Assembly (NCBI RefSeq): GCF_000403455.2
Contig: NZ_KE159717.1
Coordinates: 141,127 to 205,126, forward strand
DNA: 64,000 bases
Origin: Dorea sp. 5-2
GTDB taxonomy: Bacteria > Bacillota > Clostridia > Lachnospirales > Lachnospiraceae
Direction of reading: 5' to 3'
In this document: positions 8,343 to 16,786 of the stretch, piece by piece
Numbering within the stretch: the stretch's first letter is position 1
How the letters are laid out: every line of letters starts with the position of its first letter
Notes under the pieces: model-generated
Database searches by the model: none
Seen by the model: only the letters and a program-made list of their open reading frames with translations
What the model was told of the DNA's origin: nothing
Position numbers and translations under genes: made by a program

Positions 8343-9029
8343 TTGAAAAAAGAAATTACATTCACCGCAAAACAGGTCGGTGAACGAGTGAAAGAACGCC
8401 GAACAGAATTAAACTTAACAATGCCCAAACTTGGCAAGCGTGTCGGGGTAAACAAGTCTACCATTCAAAGATATGAAGCGGACGGAGTAGACCCGAAACG
8501 CACAATGATTATCAACGGGCTGGCAGAAGCACTCCTGACCACTCCCGAATGGCTGACAGGACTTTCCGAAGATAAGGAATATGGCAGCCGCACTTTATGT
8601 GCAAGGGATATGGAGGAACATATCAAAAAATATCTTGATACGGTTTCTTCCGTGGTAAAGGGAGAACCGCACCAACAACTGCTCACGACATTCCTCGGAA
8701 AGATGATTGACCTCTATACGGTCATGGCTTATCACTTTGCAGACGCTATGGCTGAGGTTGACCGTGTAGCGGGGGACGAAGGCTTAAAGCAGTCCTTACG
8801 CCGCTATGCGATTGAGTCAGGGGCGATTATGGAAAGGGTTTACCGTAAAGAAATGGAACTTCCTATCGAGGATATGAAGCAGTTTTTAGATGGGATTTTA
8901 CATATCTACGATGAGGAACACACCGCTGTAAAGATGGGTGACCTGTTCGGGATAGTGACAGCAGCCGAAGAAAGGGTTGCTGAAAAAGAAAAATTCCGTG
9001 GCTCTTTGACAAGTGAAAACGATGACTGA
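8343..9029 (+). CDS. XRE/cI-like element repressor
   Basis: Transcription regulator of 228 residues with an N-terminal XRE helix-turn-helix (residues about 10-65: ERVKERRTELNLTMPKLGKRVGVNKSTIQRYEADG) and a helical C-terminal domain without a Ser-Lys autopeptidase motif, so control by self-cleavage is not evident. The likely start is the TTG at 8343, 8 bases after AGGAGG; the GTG at 8334 overlaps the ribosome site. It lies between the divergent excisionase and the integrase and probably keeps the element quiescent through the TTTTGCAAC boxes upstream. Confidence 0.83.
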   Translation: MKKEITFTAKQVGERVKERRTELNLTMPKLGKRVGVNKSTIQRYEADGVDPKRTMIINGLAEALLTTPEWLTGLSEDKEYGSRTLCARDMEEHIKKYLDTVSSVVKGEPHQQLLTTFLGKMIDLYTVMAYHFADAMAEVDRVAGDEGLKQSLRRYAIESGAIMERVYRKEMELPIEDMKQFLDGILHIYDEEHTAVKMGDLFGIVTAAEERVAEKEKFRGSLTSENDD

Positions 9030-9116
9030 CACTCATCGGCATAAGTAGCCTTATTACTTTACGCACACCATATGTCACAGTTCCGATTGCCACGGATAGA
9101 AAGGGGAAATTTATCT

Positions 9117-10415
9117 ATGGCAAAAGGTTCTGTAAGGAAAAAAGGTAAAAAGTGGTACGCACGCTTCTACATCGAAGATGAAAGCGGCAGAAAAGTACAG
9201 AAAGAGTTTGTGGGAACAGAAAGCAAGTCTGAAACAGAAGCCCTGCTCAGAAAGGCAATCGCTGACTATGAGGAAAAGAAATTCGTTGCGAAGTCTGAAA
9301 ACATCACGGTTGGTATGCTGCTCGATCTGTGGGTGGAGGAAGAACTGAAACCCGGCAATCTCAGCAATGGAACGGTAATGTCTTATCAAGGAACGGTCAA
9401 CCGTATCAAACAGCACCCGATAGGAAACCGAAAGCTGAAAACCGTAACCGCCGACCATTTACAGGCGTATATAGACTTTCTCAGCTTTGGAGGTACAAAT
9501 CCTGACGGCACAACCGCAAAGGCACTCAGCAAAGGGTATCTCCGATTATTTTCGGCTGTTTTACAAGGGGCGTTCCGTTTTGCAGTATTCCCGAAAAGGC
9601 TGATAACCTTTAACCCGATGCAGTATGTGGTATGGCGAGGAAAGAAAGAAGAATACGAACTGTTCTCAGACGAGGACGGAGAAACTGCTTCCACACCAAC
9701 GCTCAGCTACGAACAGTATCAGAGGTTAGAGGACTTCCTGAAAAAGAAAAACAATCCTGCACTTCTGCCTATACAGATAGCCTATTATACAGGCTTGCGT
9801 ATTGGAGAGGTCTGTGGTCTGACTTGGCAGGACATCAACCTTGAAGAACAATATCTGACAGTACGCCGCAGTATGCGTTACAACGGGGCAAGGCATAAAA
9901 CAGAAATAGGGGCAACGAAGCGTAAAAAAATTCGCACCGTGGACTTTTGCGATACGCTTGCCGCAATCCTGAAAGCTGCGAAAACAGAACAGCACAAAAA
10001 CCGTTTCCGATACGGGGAACTGTACAGCCTTAATTACTATTTGGAGGTCAAAGAAAAAGACCGCACCTATTATGAGGTTTACAGTCTGCCGAGGTCGGAG
10101 GAAGTCCTAGCGGGGTACAAGGAACTATCCTTTGTCTGCCTTAGACCTGACGGAGCATTTGAAGCACCAAGTACGGTGGGAATTATGTGCAGGACAGCGA
10201 GAAAAAAGGTGGAGGGATTGGAGGATTTTCACTTCCATATGCTCAGACACACTTATACAAGCAATCTGCTTTCAAACGGTGCAGCACCTAAAGATGTGCA
10301 GGAACTTCTCGGACACGCTGATGTCAGTACCACAATGAACATTTACGCTCACGCTACAAGGGAAGCAAAGCGTACTTCCGCAAGGTTGCTGGATAAGGTA
10401 ATCGGCGGAGAATAA
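9117..10415 (+). CDS. int: Tn916-type tyrosine integrase
   Basis: Site-specific recombinase of 432 residues. The N-terminal arm-binding domain ([19 protein letters not shown]) and SAM-like core-binding domain precede the catalytic domain, with TGLRIGE (first Arg), HMLRH near residue 374 (His and second Arg), LLGH at about 397-400 and the nucleophile Tyr410 in TTMNIYAH. All catalytic residues are intact. ATG at 9117 follows AAGGGG; upstream in-frame ATGs lack a ribosome site. It should act on the 20-base att cores at 4010 and 10493, aided by the excisionase at 7947. Confidence 0.92.
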   Translation: MAKGSVRKKGKKWYARFYIEDESGRKVQKEFVGTESKSETEALLRKAIADYEEKKFVAKSENITVGMLLDLWVEEELKPGNLSNGTVMSYQGTVNRIKQHPIGNRKLKTVTADHLQAYIDFLSFGGTNPDGTTAKALSKGYLRLFSAVLQGAFRFAVFPKRLITFNPMQYVVWRGKKEEYELFSDEDGETASTPTLSYEQYQRLEDFLKKKNNPALLPIQIAYYTGLRIGEVCGLTWQDINLEEQYLTVRRSMRYNGARHKTEIGATKRKKIRTVDFCDTLAAILKAAKTEQHKNRFRYGELYSLNYYLEVKEKDRTYYEVYSLPRSEEVLAGYKELSFVCLRPDGAFEAPSTVGIMCRTARKKVEGLEDFHFHMLRHTYTSNLLSNGAAPKDVQELLGHADVSTTMNIYAHATREAKRTSARLLDKVIGGE

Positions 10416-10418
10416 AAA

Positions 10419-10458
10419 TTTCCCTTGTTTCGGCTCATAAGGGCAAAAACAAGGGAAA
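10419..10458 (+). terminator. Terminator-like inverted repeat and right subterminal repeat
   Basis: Arms TTTCCCTTGTTT and AAACAAGGGAAA (12 bp, perfect) enclose a loop containing GCTCATAAGGGCAA. It starts 4 bases after the integrase stop, so it probably ends the integrase transcript; the loop motif is shared with the left end at 4091. Confidence 0.6.
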
Positions 10459-10492
10459 ATACATAAGGTTTGAACATTTAATAGGCGATATT

Positions 10493-10512
10493 CCTTGAAA
10501 ATACAGGGTTTA
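10493..10512 (+). repeat. Candidate right att core
   Basis: Starts CCTTGAAAATA and continues CAGGGTTTA, direct repeat of 4010-4029 with two mismatches. It sits about 35 bases past the stop of the VanZ remnant, so the element integrated in an intergenic position. Confidence 0.65.
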
Positions 10513-10546
10513 CAGAGGAGTGAATAGATAAACTGGAATTTGTTTT

Positions 10547-10735
10547 TCAATTTAACAAAAGTAGAAGACATATAAATATCACTAAAATGATCGCCCCTAT
10601 TAAAGAAAAAATGTTTACAACTTTATTTACTTTTGCCTTAAATATTTTCGATAGAATGAAGAAAACTCCCATGCCTATTACTCCGCCCAAAGTGTTCGCT
10701 AAAAGGTCAGTAATATCACTTGCCCCAATTTGATT
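10547..10735 (-). pseudogene. VanZ-like C-terminal fragment
   Basis: About 62 codons ending at 10547 read QIGASDITDLLANTLGG, then a hydrophobic segment and a short tail, which matches the C-terminal transmembrane part of VanZ-like proteins. In-frame stops appear immediately upstream and no start codon or N-terminal domain is present, so only the tail survives. It abuts the right att core of the mobilizable element. Intact VanZ-like proteins are about 150-200 residues and membrane-embedded; some reduce teicoplanin susceptibility. Confidence 0.65.
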
Positions 10736-10771
10736 TCACACGGTCATCTGCGTCTGGCTCTATGATGATAT

Positions 10772-11593
10772 TCATTTTTCATCGGTGGGTTTTTCTACAA
10801 CGATTGATGAACCTTTTGATTTATCGCCATTCAGCCACTGCCATTGTTCTGACAGTTCTATTCTACCATCACTTAAAATCTGTGGTACACTGTGACATTT
10901 CCCAATTCTTATCTGGTCGCTTAAATTAATATGCTGATAATAAAAATCTATTTCTCCATTCAAAGCAACCGTTCCAAATATATTTCCTTTTTTTATTTCT
11001 CCGCCATAGTAATCCGCCCATAAAATATTCTCATTTTGATGATATAAAAAAAGCGTTTGATTATCCACTTCACCATTTTCAGTATTCATCTCTGGTATAA
11101 AACATTTTCCATCATAAAAAATATCTGTATTAGGAACTGCTATATGTTTCTCCATTACTTCATAAGCTAACCTTACATTTCCATTGATAAATAATTCTTC
11201 ATGCTTTAAAGTTTGATATCCCCTATGCTCATAAAAACAGGCTGCCGCAAGCGAAGCATCTAAGTAAATACTGGTGTTATTAAGAGATATTTCTTTTTCA
11301 AGACATTGCATAATATAACTGCCATATCCTTTTTTCTGAAAATCGGGAAAAACAAACAGTCTTGATATATGATTTTCCTTGCAACTTCCTGTTCCCACTA
11401 AACAATCACCCGATAACAAAACTCTAACAAAGCCATTTTCTATATCTGCAGCAATGCTTTCCTTTGAATGAAGCCCACGGAAAAATCCAACTACTCCTTG
11501 AGGATAATATAAAGGATAAATAGCGTTAATCGTGTTCTGTACCAATTGATAAATTTGTTCAATGTTCTCTTTTTTTGCTATTTCGTATTTCAT
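10772..11593 (-). CDS. GNAT acetyltransferase fused to a C-terminal beta-rich domain
   Basis: Two-domain protein of 273 residues. Residues 1-150 are a GNAT domain with the acetyl-CoA loop QKKGYGSYIM and a YEHRGYQ segment. Residues about 165-273 (NTENGEVDNQTLFLYHQ, then GEIDFYYQHIN, SDGRIELSEQWQWLNGD) match a small stand-alone protein usually labelled n-acetylglutamate synthase, a doubtful name, of lipocalin-like look. The fusion suggests these two act on the same small molecule. The ATG at 11593 follows GGAGGTG and overlaps the stop of the upstream GNAT gene (TAATG), so the two are translationally coupled. Substrate unknown. Confidence 0.82.
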   Translation of the reverse strand: MKYEIAKKENIEQIYQLVQNTINAIYPLYYPQGVVGFFRGLHSKESIAADIENGFVRVLLSGDCLVGTGSCKENHISRLFVFPDFQKKGYGSYIMQCLEKEISLNNTSIYLDASLAAACFYEHRGYQTLKHEELFINGNVRLAYEVMEKHIAVPNTDIFYDGKCFIPEMNTENGEVDNQTLFLYHQNENILWADYYGGEIKKGNIFGTVALNGEIDFYYQHINLSDQIRIGKCHSVPQILSDGRIELSEQWQWLNGDKSKGSSIVVEKPTDEK

Positions 11594-12540
11594 TAACACA
11601 CCTCCATTAGCCAATTATGTCCTCTCCGCTTTTTCCAATGGAGCCAGTGTATACCTTCTTCATAACCTACCTTTCTGTAGAAGTCATCACCGCCGCCAGT
11701 CATGTATTCTGCCCCTAATACTTTTAAACGTCTATAATGCTGTGTCAGCGCTGCCGCTGCCAATCCTCTTCTCCGATATTCCGGCACCGTACACAACGGT
11801 TCCATATAGGCAAGCTTATTCTCCGGAATCCACCACATTCCTGAAAAACACACGTAATCTTCATTTTCATCGGCAATAATGACATTATACTCATGGGTTG
11901 CGTGTGGCGGCGGCGCGACCGCAGAACTCACCACACCAGTATATGCTTTATGCGGATTCCAAGGTGTTTCGGAATCCGGAATATTCCAGTTTTTAAAAGG
12001 TCCAAGTTCCTCGGCGTTGAAACCATTCCATGTACATTTGGCAAGTTTCAGCAAATCACACTTAAGCGGGTCAACAAAATGAAATCCCTCCGGAAGATCA
12101 TAACTTAATCCCGATTTCCTGAAATCAAAGAGAAAGTCCGCATTTTCATATGATACCTTATATCCCTCCTTCTCTGCCGCCCGTATCAGCGCTTCCTGGC
12201 CTGAAAAAATCACTAATTCTCTTTCTCCGCCCAAATCCGGGAAGCTGTTCTGTGCATACTCAACCATTTCATCAGCTAGTCCTTCGTATCCAGGGCGTAA
12301 ATTAAAAAAGACACTCGTGACAACAGCTTCCGTAAATACAAACCCCACTACTATATCTCCAGCCATCCAGAGCCTGTTCAAATGGAGATATTCTTTATCC
12401 ATCCATTTAGATGTAAGTGCATACTCGAAAAAAGGAGCTGCCACTCCATTAGCGAAATAAGGATCGTATATATCTGTCATAAAATTCCATACAAGATTAA
12501 TATCGGTTAATATCTGAAATTGCTTTGTTTTTATATTCAT
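11593..12540 (-). CDS. Long GNAT family acetyltransferase
   Basis: Protein of 315 residues with a C-terminal GNAT domain: PLCTVPEYRRRGLAAAAL is the acetyl-CoA loop near residue 255, followed by MTGGGDDFYRKVGYE, which resembles the end of tandem-GNAT enzymes. The N-terminal 150 residues look like a degenerate first GNAT domain. Among three clustered ATGs I chose 12540 because GGAG then lies 9 bases upstream. Its stop overlaps the start of the next gene. It is preceded by a broken DUF3784 gene whose out-of-frame tail overlaps its start. Acceptor unknown. Confidence 0.82.
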   Translation of the reverse strand: MNIKTKQFQILTDINLVWNFMTDIYDPYFANGVAAPFFEYALTSKWMDKEYLHLNRLWMAGDIVVGFVFTEAVVTSVFFNLRPGYEGLADEMVEYAQNSFPDLGGERELVIFSGQEALIRAAEKEGYKVSYENADFLFDFRKSGLSYDLPEGFHFVDPLKCDLLKLAKCTWNGFNAEELGPFKNWNIPDSETPWNPHKAYTGVVSSAVAPPPHATHEYNVIIADENEDYVCFSGMWWIPENKLAYMEPLCTVPEYRRRGLAAAALTQHYRRLKVLGAEYMTGGGDDFYRKVGYEEGIHWLHWKKRRGHNWLMEVC

Positions 12541-12545
12541 ATTCA

Positions 12546-12769
12546 TCATCTCCACTGATTATATTTCATCCCTGCATAAACCATAAACCCCAATCCACCG
12601 ATAAGACAACCTCCAAATGCAATCCCCCCATCCAGTCTGTGTAATAAAATCAATAATTCCTGTAAGAATGATTCCTATTCCAATTGTGACCGCACCATTT
12701 CCAAATAAGCCAGCCGATTATTAAAAAAACAATACCAATTACCGATAATACTATAAACTCTAACAACAT
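12546..12769 (-). pseudogene. DUF3784-like small membrane protein, broken
   Basis: Degenerate copy of the small membrane protein at 38905-39198. The start (MLLEF.VLSVIGIVFLIIGWLIW) matches, then about 90 bases covering the polar loop are missing, the frame shifts into GIGIILTGIIDFITQTGWG, and a second shift is needed to reach AFGGCLIGGLGFMVYAGM. Intact members have two to three transmembrane helices. Part of the paralogous block described under findings. Confidence 0.75.
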
Positions 12770-12815
12770 TTTATGCTCCTCCACCATCCTAACACCCCAT
12801 ATCTCTTAGCAGCTC

Positions 12816-13174
12816 TTATACATTCTCTGTCTTCATAATTTCCTCTGGAATCATAATTTCATACTCGCAGGTCAAATCTCCGTTCAGCACAGATCGTACC
12901 ACTCTGCCCTCAAGCTCCCTGTCAAGAAATGCCTTAATCCATGCCGCACTCTGTAAAGAATTCTCCTTACAGTTTTCTCATCTGCCATCGTTTCTAACCG
13001 GCTTATAAATGAATACATGTTGCGGCACTTGCAGTCAGCCTCGGTTTCCATATCCGGCAAGGCAAGGCCATCTGCTAGCTTCAGCCAAAATGGTTCGCCC
13101 AGTTCCGAGCAAATCCTCCTCTTAAAAGTTTCGATACCAAACTTTTCATCGTAGTTGATTCTCGTATCACCCAT
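12816..13174 (-). pseudogene. Unidentified Cys-containing protein, internal deletion
   Basis: I do not recognise this family. The 5' part (MGDTRINYDEKFGIETFKRR, then DMETEADCKCRNMYSFI and ADEKTVRRILYRVRHG) is in one frame up to about 12960. The 3' part (LEGRVVRSVLNGDLTCEYEI, then PEEIM) is in another frame and ends at 12816. Comparison with the copy at 39223-39625 shows that about 70 bases joining the two halves are missing here. Both copies are therefore broken, in different places. A CKC.NM motif with conserved cysteines suggests a metal site, which is speculative. Confidence 0.6.
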
Positions 13175-13253
13175 CTCTCACCCTCCATTCGTTCTCATAC
13201 TCCATCATCAAGTCTGGCAGAAATATCAATGCCGCGGCTGTGAGCCTTACTTC

Positions 13254-13639
13254 TCAGTCGCCTGATAAAACAGCAAGATTAGACAGTGTATCTCCAGAGA
13301 GCCGATACACTGTCCAATCGGCCATAGACTCTGCTCCCATTTTCCATAACCTTTCCCACGATATTCCGGCTTTACAAACAGATCTTCAAGGTAAATACCC
13401 GCCCTTCCGAGAAACGTAGAGAAGTTATGAAAGAAAAGCGCAAATCCCATCTCCCCGCCATCCACAACAGCAAATAGAACCTCTGCTTTCTGTTTATCGA
13501 AAATCCATTCTTCCAATGTCTTTTCATCTGCAACAACTTCATTTATCAATTTTTCATAAGCTGCAAGTTCTTTTATAAATTGTAAAATTAAGGGAATATC
13601 ATTCCTTTCTGCATATCTAGATGTAAGTTTTTCGCTCAT
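13254..13639 (-). pseudogene. SSAT-like GNAT, internal deletion
   Basis: Copy of the intact gene at 39634-40116. Residues 1-99 up to the acetyl-CoA loop RGKGYGK match well, then about 110 bases are missing and the frame changes; the C-terminal tail (DWTVYRLSGDTLSNLA) follows in another frame to a stop at 13254. The start is supported by AAGGAAA before the ATG. The lost part includes the catalytic region, so the protein should be inactive. Related intact enzymes acetylate polyamines or thialysine. Confidence 0.8.
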
Positions 13640-13674
13640 TAACACATTTCCTTTCATGTCGCCAAATACCATAA

Positions 13675-14322
13675 TTACGGTTGGACAGATTGCTCAGTTT
13701 CCTTCGCTTTTTCAAAATCCATCTGCACAAGTTTCTTCCCATTGGGAAGCAGATACTCTGATGTTTTGATTTTGTTATATCCTATTTTTTTCATCAAAAT
13801 CTCCAAAAGCTCCTCCTCTATCTGGGCATGTACTCTTTCCAACCCGTCAAAAATATGGAGGTAAGGAGAATCAGATACCCAGCTATCGCCCATATTGATT
13901 TGAATGATAACGGAAACATAGTTTGGATTTACATGTAAAATCACTTCTTGAAAACAATCATATCCAATATACTCAATCAGCAGATTTGCAATAAGCAATT
14001 CTGCCTCTGGCAGCTTGTCTGCATCTTTAGTCAAATCAAAACACAGACATTTTAAAATCTCTGTGAAATCCGGATATCTACGGACAACCTCCTTTAAATA
14101 GGAAGAATTGATGTCTATCCCGTATACTCTTCTATATTTATTTTTTCGTATATGCTCAAGACCATTTCCTCCGGCAATGCCTAATATCATCACACTGGAA
14201 ACTGGATAAGCTCCAAGCTGTCCTTTCATCATTTTATTCATCGCCTGCAGCTGCATAACAGAATCTAACTGCATATGGCTTTCATAATCATCTAATAAAA
14301 TTTCTTCCCAAGGGTTTAACAT
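13675..14322 (-). CDS. Class I SAM-dependent methyltransferase-like protein
   Basis: Protein of 215 residues with a Rossmann motif I, VMILGIAGGNGLEHI, near residue 47, then YGIDINSSYL (acidic loop binding the SAM ribose) and LLIANLLIEYIGY in place of the usual motif IV, so the substrate class is unclear. The start at 14322 gives the conserved N-terminus MLNPWEEILLDDYE shared with the copy at 40673-41338; AGAAGGAG is 12 bases upstream, a little far. It lies between a nucleotidyltransferase gene and the broken GNAT, mirroring the order in the second copy of this block. Confidence 0.78.
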   Translation of the reverse strand: MLNPWEEILLDDYESHMQLDSVMQLQAMNKMMKGQLGAYPVSSVMILGIAGGNGLEHIRKNKYRRVYGIDINSSYLKEVVRRYPDFTEILKCLCFDLTKDADKLPEAELLIANLLIEYIGYDCFQEVILHVNPNYVSVIIQINMGDSWVSDSPYLHIFDGLERVHAQIEEELLEILMKKIGYNKIKTSEYLLPNGKKLVQMDFEKAKETEQSVQP

Positions 14323-14509
14323 CTGCTTTGCACTAACTCCTTCTATAACCATAAACAATATACGTTCCATCCTAGCAAATCTGATATTCCCGCAGAAAGG
14401 AAACCACAATAAAATAATACCTGTAGTTACCTAAGCGCTCCTTTGGAATTCCTCAAATGTTCCGTATCTCTTAATGACTCCTCCCCTGTCAGCTATAAAC
14501 TGGACCAAA

Positions 14510-15424
14510 TCATCCCTCTGCAGCCTTAACTGCCAGGTTTATTTTCTGCAGATTATCCCATTCATAAAAGTTCAGAATATCATACCTTTCAGAGCCATAC
14601 TCCCTGTGTGCATCATCTAATTCCCTTTGCAGACATACGGCAGACAGCGAGATATCCTTTACCATTCCGGCTGTTTCTCCTGATTCTCCGTCATCCCTTG
14701 CCAGTTCCTCCGAAAAGCCTGCTCCAATATACTCTCCCACCGTACAAAGCAGCCCATAGCTGTGCCGGATAGATTCCTCTGCCGTTTTCGCCTGAATAGT
14801 ATGTAAGTATTCCTCACAGCTCCGGAGCGGTATGTCCTTTTCTTTCTGCAGCTTCAGCAAATCCTGGAACTGCATTTTCAGGCCGCGGTGAAAGTAGTCA
14901 TGGTTGTAAATTGACACGGCATCAGCTAACTGCATAATGATATGTCCGGCCAGTTTCCGAATCTCCGCAAGCGGATTCGGCTTACATATATCCTGATACA
15001 GCTTATAAGCAGCTTCGGCTCTTTTTCGTGCAGCGGCCTGCAAGACCTGCCTGTCTGCCAGATTGTGTTTCATTTTGGCCTGCAGCCGCTGAAACCGCTT
15101 TAGCTCTTCTGCTGAAAAAGAATAAATGATCTTCACATCTCCGACAAGCGGAATTAGACATTCTTCCAGCTCTGCAATGTTCCCGGCACATTCCCAGTCC
15201 ATCGGGAAGATGTCATACCCTACGCCCGCAAGGATAAAAGTCTTTGCCAGCTCATATCCCCGCTCCGTCCTGGGAATAAAATAACAGTCTATATCTGATT
15301 TAGGATTTGCAGTTCCATTTATGAATGACCCATACAGCAATACCAGACTGATATCCTCTGCATATTCGCATTTTACTTTTTCTTCAATCCAAACCACTAA
15401 TTTCTCGTTTATTGCCGTACTCAC
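14510..15424 (-). CDS. Nucleotidyltransferase-domain protein, possibly 3' frameshifted
   Basis: Protein of 304 residues with an N-terminal minimal nucleotidyltransferase domain: YGSFINGTANPKSDIDCYF near residue 30 is the GSxxxG...SDID catalytic motif. A long helical C-terminal part follows. Such proteins include aminoglycoside nucleotidyltransferases, but the substrate here is unknown. The start is a GTG with a weak ribosome site, 40 bases inside the upstream GNAT gene. A +1 shift at the last codons would extend it by about 27 residues (RDDLVQFIADRGGVIKRYG) to a stop at 14430, so the present stop may result from a frameshift. The second copy at 41829 is far more damaged. Confidence 0.72.
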   Translation of the reverse strand: MSTAINEKLVVWIEEKVKCEYAEDISLVLLYGSFINGTANPKSDIDCYFIPRTERGYELAKTFILAGVGYDIFPMDWECAGNIAELEECLIPLVGDVKIIYSFSAEELKRFQRLQAKMKHNLADRQVLQAAARKRAEAAYKLYQDICKPNPLAEIRKLAGHIIMQLADAVSIYNHDYFHRGLKMQFQDLLKLQKEKDIPLRSCEEYLHTIQAKTAEESIRHSYGLLCTVGEYIGAGFSEELARDDGESGETAGMVKDISLSAVCLQRELDDAHREYGSERYDILNFYEWDNLQKINLAVKAAEG

Positions 15425-15926
15425 GTATTAATCTCTTTTCGGCCAGGATGACTTCATATGCAGCATTGTTCGTTGTTTCCATCAATGGCGTAAAACCATT
15501 TTTCAGCCAGAAATGTTCCGACTGCGGGTTTCCCTTTATCCAGGCCAGCCGAACCGACTCATATCCCAGGGAGCAAAGATGCCTGCACAGATAATCAATA
15601 ATCTCTGTTCCTATTCCCTGATTCTGCACCGAAGTATCTGTCATGAAAAATCCGATATATACGATTCTCTTTTCCGGATAACCATCAATCAGATCCATGA
15701 TCGCAATCAGCTTCCCATCCTGATAGAACCCGATATAATATTTATCCTCAATCACTTTGCCAGGTGGCAATATCCTCATATCCTCCTGAATGGCCTGCCG
15801 CGTAACAAAAGGCGGGCAATATTCATAGAACAGGACATTCTGGCTTTGCAGATTATATATTTCATCTATGTTCTTGTTGGTAAGTGTATGAACTTTATAT
15901 TTATCTGAAAATAATTCTATCTGCAT
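15384..15926 (-). CDS. GNAT family N-acetyltransferase
   Basis: Acetyltransferase of 180 residues. Acetyl-CoA loop VQNQGIGTEIIDYL near residue 105, preceded by IVYIGFFMTD; LAWIKGNPQSEHFWLKNGF is the C-terminal helix-strand. The ATG at 15926 follows GAGGTGG. A close paralog is at 42959-43459, and both are preceded, about 60 bases upstream, by a copy of the 29-bp repeat. It overlaps the nucleotidyltransferase gene by 41 bases, so they are co-transcribed. In the other copy an adenosine deaminase-like gene lies between them. Confidence 0.86.
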   Translation of the reverse strand: MQIELFSDKYKVHTLTNKNIDEIYNLQSQNVLFYEYCPPFVTRQAIQEDMRILPPGKVIEDKYYIGFYQDGKLIAIMDLIDGYPEKRIVYIGFFMTDTSVQNQGIGTEIIDYLCRHLCSLGYESVRLAWIKGNPQSEHFWLKNGFTPLMETTNNAAYEVILAEKRLIREYGNKREISGLD

Positions 15927-15987
15927 GATTGCCACCTCAGTTTTTCATTCTATCACTTACATTTGCCCAAAACAACAGGCCTTTCCA

Positions 15988-16016
15988 TTTTGGCAGAATG
16001 AGAGGCAATTTTTGCA
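15988..16016 (+). repeat. 29-bp dispersed repeat, copy 1
   Basis: TTTTGGCA at 15988 and TTTTTGCA at 16009 with AGAATGAGAGGCAA between them; octamer starts are 21 bases apart as in the four other copies (18177, 26509, 43521, 48163). Lies 62 bases upstream of a GNAT start. Confidence 0.7.
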
Positions 16017-16023
16017 AACCTTT

Positions 16024-16272
16024 TCATCCATTCATATACTTTTGGAGCATTACTAAAATTTCCTGCTTTGAAAAACCTAACGTATCTTTACAAACTACCA
16101 AACCTTCTTGCTTCAACATTTCAAGTGACCGCCGAACCGTAGCCGGATTATATCCCTCTTGTTCTGCCAGAGTACGGATGACCGGCAGAAGTGTTCCTGG
16201 CTTATAATAACCTCTCAATATACGGTATTTCAACTTCTTGGCAAGCTTTTGGTATGGATATCTTCCGCTCAT
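16024..16272 (-). CDS. Short GntR (YtrA-like) regulator with internal deletion
   Basis: Protein of 82 residues. The winged helix-turn-helix of YtrA-type GntR regulators is complete (residues about 8-65: GYYKPGTLLPVIRTLAEQEGYNPATVRRSLE is the core region), and the typical C-terminal element GFSKQEILVMLQKY is present, but the roughly 30 residues that normally lie between them are missing in frame. It may still bind DNA. Its ATG overlaps the stop of the DUF1648 gene. A near-identical 5' part at 31431-31493 is interrupted by an IS1595 element. YtrA regulators usually control ABC export operons, which fits the neighbourhood of the other copy. Confidence 0.72.
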   Translation of the reverse strand: MSGRYPYQKLAKKLKYRILRGYYKPGTLLPVIRTLAEQEGYNPATVRRSLEMLKQEGLVVCKDTLGFSKQEILVMLQKYMNG

Positions 16273-16487
16273 TTATCCCCCTTTCCGCCATGGCGCAAAA
16301 ACTGAAAATAAACTGAGTAAGGTATCACCGTTCCCAGAAGAAGAAACCATTTATTCACGAACAAATTTGCTTCTCCCTGCGCATTGAAATGGATTGGAAT
16401 ACTGTCTGGAAGAAAGCAGCATACAATCGCTACTACTGCCAGCATAACCAAAAACACGATCACATCCTTCAAGATACTTTTTTTCAT
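16269..16487 (-). CDS. Small DUF1648-like membrane protein
   Basis: Protein of 72 residues with two hydrophobic segments around FLPDSIPIHFNAQGEAN, the DUF1648 signature (IPIHFN..G). Full-length DUF1648 proteins are usually longer, so this is a short form. AGGAGG precedes the ATG; the stop overlaps the GntR start. Nearly identical to 31488-31706, evidence of a recent duplication. Paired with GntR and an ABC permease, probably part of an export module. Function unknown. Confidence 0.72.
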   Translation of the reverse strand: MKKSILKDVIVFLVMLAVVAIVCCFLPDSIPIHFNAQGEANLFVNKWFLLLGTVIPYSVYFQFLRHGGKGDK

Positions 16488-16504
16488 AGCAACATCCTCC
16501 TACA

Positions 16505-16786
16505 TTAAATAATTTTTTTACCACATGCTTTGAAATAGAGAATAACCGACAGAACTATAAGAATAGCCGCCATCCCCCACAACACTCCCACATTCGGAAG
16601 CCCTAAAAACCAATGAAGTAATACTGGTACAGCAATACATATCATTCCAATTACGCCAGATAAAATAGCAGATATGCTTTGCTTTACCACTACCATCTCA
16701 TTATCCCAATCAAATCTGGGAAAACAGCAGTTTATATAAGTTCCTTGTACCGCGGTAAATACCGAATAACATGCCGGTACAGCCAA
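16505..16786 (-). pseudogene. ABC permease, C-terminal fragment (recent duplicate)
   Basis: The last about 93 codons of the 520-residue permease at 31727-33289, nearly identical in nucleotide sequence (one residue difference, Ala for Val in the KQSIS..LSGV segment). The similarity stops abruptly at about 16787, where sequence of an unrelated sugar transporter begins on the other strand. No start codon or N-terminal part remains, so it is a duplication breakpoint fragment. Confidence 0.85.

Larger units (their letters stand above)
4010..10512. mobile_element. Integrative mobilizable element, about 6.5 kb
   Basis: Compact element bounded by direct repeats of about 20 bases (18 of 20 identical) at 4010-4029 and 10493-10512. 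Gene order: tnpV-like gene, TetR regulator, CPBP protease and Cys-rich KTR protein on the plus strand; MobA/MobL relaxase and excisionase on the minus strand; then a repressor and Tn916-type tyrosine integrase on the plus strand. There is no coupling protein or type IV secretion gene, so it should need a helper conjugative element to move. A second motif, GCTCATAAGGGCAAA, occurs near both ends (4091-4105 and 10433-10447) and may be an integrase arm site. Left flank is a broken DUF4143 gene, right flank a VanZ remnant. Confidence 0.8.
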
